Virus record (IMG/VR): IMGVR_UViG_3300020214_000047
Span: 1 to 38,042 of that record
Source: a virus
Length of the DNA: 38,042 nucleotides
Reading direction: 5' to 3' (one strand)
A program made the translations under genes and the position numbers. Shown here one piece after another: positions 31,185 to 38,042 of the stretch. Positions within the stretch are counted from its first letter, which is position 1. The number at the start of each line of letters is the position of its first letter. The notes beneath the pieces were generated by a model. The model was not told the origin of the DNA and made no database searches. It worked only from the letters and a program-made list of their open reading frames with translations.

Positions 31185-34100
31185 ATGAACATTTATGAAT
31201 ATAACTCGATCAGTGTAAATACTTATTCTCAAGAGGATTCAGGCAGCATTACATCCTCTGTGGATAGTAGTATCGATTATAATTCTGGCTCAAATTCTTT
31301 ACCGGCTCAACCTGTTCCAAATTATAGTACAAATAATTTTATAAATGGAAATTATGAAGACTTTGGGTGGACTTATAATTCTTCGACAATTACTCCTTTT
31401 GGATCAATACTAAAACAAGAAAGTAGTTCTAATACAATTCTTAAAGAGTATGTGGGTTCTGGAGATATCACTCTAAGTGGAAAACAAACTTCACCATCAG
31501 TTAAAATTTGGGCTGGAAACGGTACTGTATTTGAAATTGGCGGTGGATTAGAAAGAACAGTTAGACCTTATGTTTCTTCTGGTACACTGCGAATCGATTC
31601 CAGTGCAGCAACCACTGCATTGGAAAAACACACAAAATCATACAATTTAAGTTCTATCTATAATCCAATCTTAGATTATGGAAGTCTTTTTGATGATATT
31701 CAAGTTATTGAAGATTATGGCTTAATAACTTCCAATCATATACCAGGGAATTTCCTTGATGACTTTGGATCAATATTATCGCAACCGCAACCAAGTTCTT
31801 ATCCTGTAATTCCATTTGGATCTTCAACATTATCCGGATCCGCTGAAGAGATATTCTCCGCACAAACTCCAGAGGAAACTCAACTCTTTAGTATTTCTGG
31901 AACATATAACGATCTCAAATACACTGGTGCTTGGGTTGGATCAGGAACTCTGTTCACAGTATCTGGTGCTGTTGAGAAGGTTACAACCAATCCACCAGAG
32001 AACACACAACTCTTTAGTATTTCTGGAACCGCTTTAGAAGCTTATTCAGCACAAACGCCAGAAAACATTCAACTCTTCAGTATTTCTGGAACCGCTTTAG
32101 AAGCTTATTCAGCACAAACGCCAGAAGATACTCTCTCTTTATATTTTGACGGAAACGCTTCTTGCCGAGAAATAGCTGTATATCAAGATATTATTACTTC
32201 CGGATTGGTTACAATTTCTGGAACAAATACACAAAATATTCAAGTTTATGTTCCAGTAATAACTGGAACTGGAACTTTATTCTCAATAGGCACGTTAATT
32301 GAAAGTATATCATATTCATATAATAGAGATTCAGTATTTGATTTTGCTTACCTTTCATTAAATAATCTTCAAAGTTCTGATTATGGACCGTTGAGTGGAC
32401 AACCAACGCATCCAACAAATGATTTTTATGATTATGGTTCAATAACTGAAAACGATACTGGATCTGTAGATGATGCTGGATCCATAACAGAAACCTCAGC
32501 GCCTTCCATACCATTTGGATCTATTAATGTTGTAAATGGATTCAGTCCACAAGACACGGAAGCTTATCCTGGAGGTCCCGGTGTAGGTAAGTCTTGGAGC
32601 TTTAGTATTACTGGATATACCGGTGACGTTCCAATTTATACTTTATCCGGAATCGCTTCTTGCCGAGAAATAGCTGTATATCAAGATATTGTTACTTCCG
32701 GATTATTTGCAATCACCAATACTTCTATTATACATCCATTTGTAGACTATACACCACACTATGGTATTGAGAAGAATATTGGTATTGGAACTACAGGAAT
32801 TCAAATCTCTGGATCACTTGTAGAGAAGAACACAGAATCTTATGTTGGAGTTGGTAGTGAGGCATTCTCTGGAATTGCTTTAGAAGCTTATTCAGCTCAG
32901 ACTCCAGAGAATACTCAACTCTTTAGTATTTCTGGAATTTCTACAGAATCTATAACTTCAAATCCACCAGAGAATACTCAACTCTTTAGTATTTCTGGAG
33001 AACTATTACATCCATTTATAGACTATACACCACATTATGGTATTGAGAAAAATATTGGTATTGGAACTACAGGAATTCAAATCTCTGGAACACTAGTTGA
33101 ACGATTCGTAAAAGATGCTGATGAATCTACTCAACTCTTTAGTATTTCTGGAATTGCTATAGAAAAGGATGTAGATTCTTATGTTGGCATAGAAACTATA
33201 CTTGTTTCGGGAACTGCATTAGAGGCATTCTCTGCACAGATACCAGAAGATACTCAACTCTTTAGTATTTCTGGAACTGCACTGGAGGCATTCTCTGCAC
33301 AAACGCCAGAAGATACTCAACTCTTTAGTATTTCTGGAGTCTCTTCAACAAGAGAGATACAAGTATATGGTATAAATCCAGGAGACCACCTATATCCACG
33401 GCCAATAGATCAAAGTGGTGGTAATATTGTAATTACTAATACTTCGATTATACATCCATTTGTAGATTATACTCCACACTATGGTATTGAGAAGAATATT
33501 GGTATTGGAACTACAGGAATTCAAATCTCTGGATCACTTGTAGAAAGGAGTGCGGAATCTTATGTTGGAGTAGGTAGTGCGGCATTCTCTGGAACTGCTC
33601 TAAAATCCTTCTCAGCACAAACACCAGAAGATACTCAACTCTTTAGTATTTCTGGAATTGCTAACATATCTAAAACTTTAAATCCACCTGAAAATACTCC
33701 GATACTAGTTTTCTCTGGAGAACTATTACATCCAAAAATTGATTACACTCCACATTATGGTATTGAAAAGAATATTGGTATTGGCACAACAGGTATTAAG
33801 TTCGGTGTTGGCGTAGGAACTGCGCCGGATGGTGATGGTAATCCTCGTGATGCTAAAACATACTCTAATAGATATGGATTCCAGATTGGTGATTTTAATT
33901 TGGGTTCTGGTATAGGAACGATACGAATATTATCCCAAGCGATTACAAAATTACTTATTCCATACAAAGGTCAAGGTCCATTTATAGTAGCTTCTGGATT
34001 CAGTCCGCAAGACACGGAAGCTTATCCTGGAGGTCCTGGTGTAGGCAAGTCTTGGAGTTTCACTAGAGCAACATATATTACTTCTGGCGTTACTACAATT

Positions 34101-35336
34101 TCTGGTATTTCTTCTGACAGGGAAATTCAGGTATATGGTTATTATGGTAACGATAAGAATCCAGGAACTTCCGGTAACATATTTATCAATCAAGTATTAC
34201 CGACAATAATTGTAAGAGCTAATTCTTACTTTACAAGTGGTAATATTAGTATTGGTAGCAATGCTTTAATACTTAGAAAACGTTCATTCGATGGCTCTGG
34301 TATAATTTCTGTTGAATCAACCTCTACAAATGTTTATTCAGCAAATACGCCAGAGAATACAGTATTATATTCCTTCTCCGGAACTGCTCTAGAATCTTAT
34401 TCATCAGATATTTCAGAAGACTTTGTTCTTTATACATTCTCATCAGGAATTACTTCTGAAAGAAAAACAAAATCCTATGAATCTGCAGGAAGTATTTCAT
34501 TCAGTGGACAAAGTTCTGCGTTCTTCGTTCCAAACTATCCTGGATCAGGAAACATTGTATTTATTTCTAGAACAGTTGATCATACTTATGATACATGTGA
34601 TAATGTCATTGTTACATGTGATGACCAAGATTCTGCAGATGTAAGCTTTGTTGCAAATCCACCAGAGAATACTCAACTATTTACAATATCTGGAAATGCA
34701 ATTACTTCGGAAATTGCAACTTATACATTTACTGGAATAGGCACTCACGTTATTTCTGGTGGATATGCAAATATTAAAGTTATATCTGGTGCTGGAGAAA
34801 ATACTGCATTATTTGATTTTTCAGGACAATCTTCTAATTCTAGAACTAAGGTATACGTTGGATTTGGTAACCTATTTACAATTGACGGTGTATCTCAATC
34901 ATTTGGAGCTAAGATTCCAAGTGATACAGTTCTCTATAAAATTTCTGGTAATGGAATTGTTGAATACAAAAAGGTATATACAAAAGTTGGAATTGGACTC
35001 TTTGACACCTTTGGTGATGCATCTACAAGAAAAATTAATGGATATTCTATATCAGGAATTGGTGCAATTAATGTTTCTGGTCAACTAATTCATCCAAACA
35101 TTAAGTTTATTCCTGCAATCAAAGGACTTAGTATATTCAATATTGTCGGCGCATCTGATAATAATACTACTAGACCTGCAACTGGATTTGGATCATTCTT
35201 TACACTATCTTCTGGCAAACAATCCTTTACGTATTCTCTTTACACAGGCATTGGCACAATGTATACAATTTCTATTGATGCAATATCTATTAATAATCCA
35301 TATCAAATACCAAGAACCTATACAGTCATCATTTAA
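31185..35336 (+). CDS. 1,383-residue modular repeat protein, probable tail fibre or virion adhesin
   Basis: The N-terminal 230 residues are low-complexity (Ser, Gly, Asp, Tyr) with DYGS/DFGS motifs. From about residue 225 the protein is built of recurring modules: SAQTPEDTQLFSISG units, HPFVDYTPHYGIEKNIGIG units (near 515, 608, 756, 848), REIAVYQDI or REIQVYG units, and SPQDTEAYPGGPGVGKSW twice. The C-terminal third has looser SGxGxF/SGxGxI strands. There is no signal peptide or transmembrane helix. Regular short beta repeats without enzymatic motifs suit a fibre shaft or lattice-like surface protein, and the neighbours are fibre-like. The start is the first ATG after the terminator; the leader has only a weak GGTAAG. 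The true attachment site on the virion is unknown. Confidence 0.8.
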   Translation: MNIYEYNSISVNTYSQEDSGSITSSVDSSIDYNSGSNSLPAQPVPNYSTNNFINGNYEDFGWTYNSSTITPFGSILKQESSSNTILKEYVGSGDITLSGKQTSPSVKIWAGNGTVFEIGGGLERTVRPYVSSGTLRIDSSAATTALEKHTKSYNLSSIYNPILDYGSLFDDIQVIEDYGLITSNHIPGNFLDDFGSILSQPQPSSYPVIPFGSSTLSGSAEEIFSAQTPEETQLFSISGTYNDLKYTGAWVGSGTLFTVSGAVEKVTTNPPENTQLFSISGTALEAYSAQTPENIQLFSISGTALEAYSAQTPEDTLSLYFDGNASCREIAVYQDIITSGLVTISGTNTQNIQVYVPVITGTGTLFSIGTLIESISYSYNRDSVFDFAYLSLNNLQSSDYGPLSGQPTHPTNDFYDYGSITENDTGSVDDAGSITETSAPSIPFGSINVVNGFSPQDTEAYPGGPGVGKSWSFSITGYTGDVPIYTLSGIASCREIAVYQDIVTSGLFAITNTSIIHPFVDYTPHYGIEKNIGIGTTGIQISGSLVEKNTESYVGVGSEAFSGIALEAYSAQTPENTQLFSISGISTESITSNPPENTQLFSISGELLHPFIDYTPHYGIEKNIGIGTTGIQISGTLVERFVKDADESTQLFSISGIAIEKDVDSYVGIETILVSGTALEAFSAQIPEDTQLFSISGTALEAFSAQTPEDTQLFSISGVSSTREIQVYGINPGDHLYPRPIDQSGGNIVITNTSIIHPFVDYTPHYGIEKNIGIGTTGIQISGSLVERSAESYVGVGSAAFSGTALKSFSAQTPEDTQLFSISGIANISKTLNPPENTPILVFSGELLHPKIDYTPHYGIEKNIGIGTTGIKFGVGVGTAPDGDGNPRDAKTYSNRYGFQIGDFNLGSGIGTIRILSQAITKLLIPYKGQGPFIVASGFSPQDTEAYPGGPGVGKSWSFTRATYITSGVTTISGISSDREIQVYGYYGNDKNPGTSGNIFINQVLPTIIVRANSYFTSGNISIGSNALILRKRSFDGSGIISVESTSTNVYSANTPENTVLYSFSGTALESYSSDISEDFVLYTFSSGITSERKTKSYESAGSISFSGQSSAFFVPNYPGSGNIVFISRTVDHTYDTCDNVIVTCDDQDSADVSFVANPPENTQLFTISGNAITSEIATYTFTGIGTHVISGGYANIKVISGAGENTALFDFSGQSSNSRTKVYVGFGNLFTIDGVSQSFGAKIPSDTVLYKISGNGIVEYKKVYTKVGIGLFDTFGDASTRKINGYSISGIGAINVSGQLIHPNIKFIPAIKGLSIFNIVGASDNNTTRPATGFGSFFTLSSGKQSFTYSLYTGIGTMYTISIDAISINNPYQIPRTYTVII
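31857..34710 (+). repeat. SAQTPE/NPPENTQLFSISG short repeats (66-bp unit)
   Basis: SAQTPE-type units begin at 31857, 32046, 32112, 32892, 33231, 33297, 33615 and, diverged, 34341. NPPENT-type units begin near 31990, 32964, 33679 and 34657. Adjacent copies (32046/32112 and 33231/33297) are 66 bp apart, 22 residues. DNA identity is high in the core coding for QLFSISG, pointing to recent duplication or gene conversion. Confidence 0.85.
32720..33810 (+). repeat. Four copies of a DYTPHYGIEKNIGIGTTGI module
   Basis: Copies lie near 32730, 33009, 33450 and 33729. The 32730 and 33450 copies stay nearly identical for roughly 110 bases, extending through IQISGSLVE and into the SYVGVGS sequence. The last copy has diverged at its 3' end. 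A degenerate relative (HPNIKFIPAIKG) lies near 35089. Confidence 0.8.
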
Positions 35337-35356
35337 TTCTGATAAATAAATCAGAA
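35337..35356 (+). repeat. Perfect 7-bp inverted repeat enclosing a late promoter
   Basis: TTCTGAT (35337-35343) and ATCAGAA (35350-35356) are perfect inverse complements around AAATAA. The first arm starts immediately after the stop codon of the 1,383-residue gene. The promoter octamer GATAAATA overlaps the left arm and the loop. There is no T-run after it, so it is not a normal terminator. Confidence 0.55.
35341..35348 (+). promoter_or_regulatory. Candidate T4-type late promoter (GATAAATA) for the Mtd-like fibre gene
   Basis: GATAAATA fits NATAAATA exactly. It begins five bases after the upstream stop and ends 36 bases before ATG 35385. It lies inside the inverted repeat at 35337-35356. Confidence 0.6.
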
Positions 35357-35384
35357 GAAATAGTAATTTGAGTCGTATAGTACT

Positions 35385-38042
35385 ATGACCAAACAGGTAC
35401 AGCTTAGAAGAGGAACATCAGCCGAACATACAGTATTTACGGGGGCATTAGGAGAAGTAACAATTGACACCACTGTAGATGTAGCAGTCGTGCATGATGG
35501 GGTGACCCCCGGCGGCCATTACTTGGTTGGAACTGGTTTTGGTGCTACAGTATCCCAAAGTCTCGTAAATAAAAGCTTTATTGGTATTGGAACTACTTCA
35601 TCATCGATTAATCTTCCAGATTTAAAGTTTATATGCATCGGTGACGGAGTATTTGAGGGTGAGTTATTTTTAAGAAGTCTAAACGTTTTTTACGATCCAT
35701 TTGTAACTAGAACAGCGACTTTAAATGATGTAAATCCAAATTTTATTTCGGGTATTACAACAAATAATATTAGGGTAGGATATCTGGTTGAAGATACGAC
35801 CGGTAATAAAATTTCTTTGGGGACAACAGTAACATCTATTGGAATAGGAAGTGTTGGCATATCTTCTGCACATACTCAAGTCGGATCTTCTAGCACAAAT
35901 GTTATAAAGTTTACTAATCCACTTGCTGGTCAAACAAATTTATATGACTTGACAGTTGTTAATACGGCAGTTCTAAACGATGTAGGAATCTTTAGTGGTA
36001 GAGTAAACAACTTCTTTGCAACTTCTGGTATTGTAACCACTGCAGGAATTTCAAGTGCTAGAGTAGATGATTTCTTTGCTACTTCTGGTATCGTAACCAC
36101 TGCAGGAATTTCAAGTGCTAGAGTAGATGATTTCTTTGCAACTTCTGGTATTGTAACCACTGCAGGAATTTCAAGTGCTAGAGTAGATGATTTCTTTGCT
36201 ACTTCTGGTATCGTAACCACAGCTGGAATCACAAGCGCTAGAATAGATAATCTTTTCGTAACTTCTGGTATTGTAACCACTGCAGGAATTTCAAGTGCTA
36301 GAGTAGATGATTTCTTTGCAACTTCTGGTATTGTAACCACTGCAGGGATTTCTAGTGGTAGAATCGACAATTTCTTTGCTACTTCTGGTATTGTAACCAC
36401 AGCTGGAATCACAAGCGCTAGAGTAGATGATTTCTTTGCAACTTCTGGTATTGTTACAACCTTATTTGTAACTACAGAGTATATTGATACTGCAAATATT
36501 AATGGTGGTATCGCTACTAGTTTTAACATTACAAATGCTTATGTGGCTTCAGGTATCATAACCAATCTCTACACTACAACTTTATCAGCTAATGATGGTT
36601 ATGTAGCTTCAGGTATCATAACCAATCTTTATACCACAACTTTATCAGCTAATAATGGTTATGTAGCTTCAGGTATCATAACCAATCTTTATACCACAAC
36701 TTTATCAGCTAATAATGGTTATGTAGCTTCAGGTATTGTAACTGATCTTTATACCACAACTTTATCAGCTGATAATGGTTACATAAACTCTGGAATTATC
36801 ACCACTGCAGGTATTTCTAGTGCATTCGTAACTGATCTTTTCGTAGCTTCTGGTATCATAACCACTGGTATCGTTACAACGTTATTTACTCTTACGGAGT
36901 ATGTTGATACGGCTAATATTAACTCTGGAATTATCACCACTGCAGGAATTTCTAGTGGTAGAGTCGATAATTTCTTTGCAACTTCGGGTATCGTAACTAC
37001 TGCAGGGATTTCTAGTGCAAGAATAGATAACTTATATGTAACTTCTGGTATTGTAACCACTGCAGAAATCACAACTGCAGAAATCACAACTGCAGAAATC
37101 ACAACTGCAGGAATTTCAAGTGCTAGAGTAGATGATTTCTTTGCAACTTCTGGTATTGTAACCACTGCAGGAATTTCAAGTGCTAGAGTAGATGATTTCT
37201 TTGCTACTTCTGGTATTGTAACAACCGCAGGAATCACAAGCGCTAGAGTCGATAATTTCTTTGCAACTTCTGGTATCGTAACCACTGCAGGAATCACAAG
37301 CGCTAGAGTAGATGATTTCTTTGCAACTTCTGGTATCGTAACCACTGCAGGAATCTCTAGTGGTAGAGTAGATGATCTTTTTGTAACTACAGGTATTGTA
37401 ACAACCGCAGGAATTTCTTTCGGATATATCGATAATTTATATCTTGCAAGCGGTATTGTAACAACCGTAGGAATTACAAGCGCTAGAGTAGATAACTTCT
37501 TTGCTACAAGTGGTATCGTAACTACTGCAGGAATTTCTAGTGCAAGATTAGATATTGCATATATTTCTTCTGGTATCGCTACCGATTTAAATATTGAAAC
37601 ATCTAACACCAATCTTTCCAGAGTTAATACTGGATTTGCAACATACTTTGACGTAACTGGAGTGGGAACGGTTCAAAGATTAGAATCTCCAGTTGGATTC
37701 ATTACTTATCTAAATGGATCTGATATTAACTATACCGGTCTCTCTACTTTTGGAAATGTTACTATAGGAATTGGTGACACTGATTTGATTGTTTCCGGTG
37801 ATGCTAGGATTACTGGCATTCTTTCTGTTGGATCTGGAACTATAACCATTAATGGAGAAAATTCTTCAGTTTCAGGTATTAATAGTTTGAGAGTTATTGC
37901 TGGATTTGTTACAACTCTTTCTGGAACTAATATTAATTATTCTGGAGTTTCTACATTTAATAATGTAGGTGTAAGTACATTATCCTTAGTCGGTTTTAAT
38001 ACTTTAGGCAATCAAGATAAAACTGTAAAGATTCAGCTTTCT
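35385..38042 (+). CDS. Tail fibre protein with Mtd-like N-terminal domain and 20-residue repeats (3' end outside window)
   Basis: The frame is open from ATG 35385 to the window end (886 codons, no stop). Residues 1-50 (VQLRRGTSAEHTVFTGALGE, VTIDTTVDVAVVHDGVTPGG) closely follow the N-terminal domain of the Bordetella phage major tropism determinant, which anchors that receptor-binding protein to its fibre. Next is a beta-rich linker (to about residue 205). The shaft follows (about residues 206-720): at least 20 units of a 20-residue repeat (core FFATSGIVTTAGISSARVDD) plus four YVASGIITNLYTTTLSA units. After that come fibre sequences such as DTDLIVSGDARITGILSVG, common in cyanophage fibres. Role: host-recognition fibre or adhesin, with the receptor-binding C-terminus beyond the window. 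No ribosome binding site stands out. Long antisense open frames here are by-products of the repeats. Confidence 0.85.
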   Translation, partial: MTKQVQLRRGTSAEHTVFTGALGEVTIDTTVDVAVVHDGVTPGGHYLVGTGFGATVSQSLVNKSFIGIGTTSSSINLPDLKFICIGDGVFEGELFLRSLNVFYDPFVTRTATLNDVNPNFISGITTNNIRVGYLVEDTTGNKISLGTTVTSIGIGSVGISSAHTQVGSSSTNVIKFTNPLAGQTNLYDLTVVNTAVLNDVGIFSGRVNNFFATSGIVTTAGISSARVDDFFATSGIVTTAGISSARVDDFFATSGIVTTAGISSARVDDFFATSGIVTTAGITSARIDNLFVTSGIVTTAGISSARVDDFFATSGIVTTAGISSGRIDNFFATSGIVTTAGITSARVDDFFATSGIVTTLFVTTEYIDTANINGGIATSFNITNAYVASGIITNLYTTTLSANDGYVASGIITNLYTTTLSANNGYVASGIITNLYTTTLSANNGYVASGIVTDLYTTTLSADNGYINSGIITTAGISSAFVTDLFVASGIITTGIVTTLFTLTEYVDTANINSGIITTAGISSGRVDNFFATSGIVTTAGISSARIDNLYVTSGIVTTAEITTAEITTAEITTAGISSARVDDFFATSGIVTTAGISSARVDDFFATSGIVTTAGITSARVDNFFATSGIVTTAGITSARVDDFFATSGIVTTAGISSGRVDDLFVTTGIVTTAGISFGYIDNLYLASGIVTTVGITSARVDNFFATSGIVTTAGISSARLDIAYISSGIATDLNIETSNTNLSRVNTGFATYFDVTGVGTVQRLESPVGFITYLNGSDINYTGLSTFGNVTIGIGDTDLIVSGDARITGILSVGSGTITINGENSSVSGINSLRVIAGFVTTLSGTNINYSGVSTFNNVGVSTLSLVGFNTLGNQDKTVKIQLS
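36000..36479 (+). repeat. 60-bp tandem repeats, block A (8 units)
   Basis: Eight consecutive 60-bp units encode R(V/I)(D/N)(D/N)FFATSGIVTTAGISSA with little variation, except that the last unit ends TTLFVTTE. Several units differ by only one to four bases, mostly synonymous, which shows recent tandem duplication under selection for the protein sequence. Confidence 0.92.
36540..36779 (+). repeat. 60-bp tandem repeats, block B (4 units, different sequence)
   Basis: Four 60-bp units encode YVASGI(I/V)T(N/D)LYTTTLSA(N/D)(D/N)G. They have the same period and the same SGI(I/V)T core as block A but different flanks, so both derive from one ancestral 20-residue unit. Units two and three are almost identical. 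Confidence 0.9.
36780..37544 (+). repeat. 60-bp tandem repeats, block C (about 12 units)
   Basis: This block returns to block A type units, starting with mixed copies (YINSGIITTAGISS, FVASGIITTGIVTT, YVDTANINSGIITT) and then near-identical RVDDFFATSGIVTTAGISSA units. The 60-bp register is interrupted once, by the 45-bp expansion at 37062-37106, and then resumes at 37125. Confidence 0.9.
37062..37106 (+). repeat. Perfect 15-bp microrepeat, three copies (AEITT)
   Basis: GCAGAAATCACAACT occurs three times in perfect tandem, encoding AEITTAEITTAEITT in frame. It adds exactly 45 bases to the 60-bp shaft register and looks like a slippage-type expansion of the GCAGGAAT-type segment found in every unit. 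Confidence 0.93.

Noticed and set aside
32571-34052. Walker A-like string GGPGVGKS, twice (32571-32594 and 34029-34052)
   Set aside because: It formally fits GxxxxGKS but lies inside a duplicated fibre module (AYPGGPGVGKSW) with no Walker B or NTPase fold around it; most likely chance, copied by repeat duplication.
31816-35349. Several 70-100 residue frames overlapping the 1,383-residue gene (for example 31816-32037, 34423-34644, 34759-35088)
   Set aside because: They are Leu-rich out-of-frame readings of an AT-rich repeat gene, without ribosome binding sites or recognisable domains.
36000-37544. CRISPR-like regular repeats
   Set aside because: The repeats are contiguous 60-bp coding units with no unique spacers and stay in one reading frame.
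35930-37612. Two long antisense open frames (35930-36529 and 36779-37612)
   Set aside because: They are mirror images of the 60-bp sense repeats. A repeat length divisible by three keeps any stop-free antisense frame open across all units. They have no start signal, and the sense frame has an Mtd-like domain and a promoter.
35385-38042. Diversity-generating retroelement
   Set aside because: Only the Mtd-like N-terminus is present. No reverse transcriptase, template repeat or variable repeat can be seen in the window.
1-38042. tRNA genes, insertion sequences, integrase or attachment sites
   Set aside because: I found no cloverleaf, transposase motif or terminal inverted repeats; coding density leaves almost no room for them.

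Overview
The window is a single-strand (all genes on +), tightly packed structural segment of a T4-like marine myovirus genome. Gene content and order (gp25, gp6, a gp7-position giant, gp8, a DUF4815-type virion protein, small accessory tail proteins, fibre-like repeat proteins) match the baseplate/tail-fibre cluster of cyanomyoviruses and the related SAR11 myoviruses. The DNA is very AT-rich, which fits a phage of low-GC Prochlorococcus or of SAR11. The host cannot be decided from this window: there is no photosynthesis gene, tRNA or integrase in it.

Layout. Positions 1-1203 hold a truncated basic protein, two tiny proteins (36 and 50 aa) and two small unknown proteins. Positions 1243-21248 are the baseplate wedge block: gp25, gp6, a 5,355-residue giant in the gp7 position, and gp8. 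Positions 21255-28992 encode a 2,508-residue virion protein with a DUF4815-like N-terminus and a 69-residue coiled-coil companion. Positions 29022-31083 hold three small tail/fibre-associated proteins and end at a strong intrinsic terminator (31120-31154). Positions 31185-35336 encode a 1,383-residue protein built from recurring modules. From 35385 to the window end runs an open, 3'-truncated tail-fibre gene. It starts with a domain resembling the N-terminus of the Bordetella phage major tropism determinant (Mtd) and continues with more than 20 units of a 60-bp (20-residue) repeat.

Expression. Octamers matching the T4-type late promoter (TATAAATA / NATAAATA) lie before gp25 (1220), the 29022 gene (28994), the 30076 gene (30027, exact TATAAATA) and the Mtd-like fibre (35341), with a weaker one before gp8 (19625). 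Most genes are spaced by 0-6 bases or overlap by 1-4 bases. Many start in a TAAAATG context with no Shine-Dalgarno sequence.

Main points of interest. The gp7-position protein is about five times the length of T4 gp7 and is assembled from small modules: PGxGY strands, D-E-I-I-x-Y turns, ISSQFTG units, a YHYH-like domain, a Cys-containing helical island, long near-identical tandem repeats and a C-terminal propeller-like region. Several of these modules recur in gp8, the 2,508-residue protein and the 225-residue protein, so this looks like a tail surface built by reusing a common set of parts.
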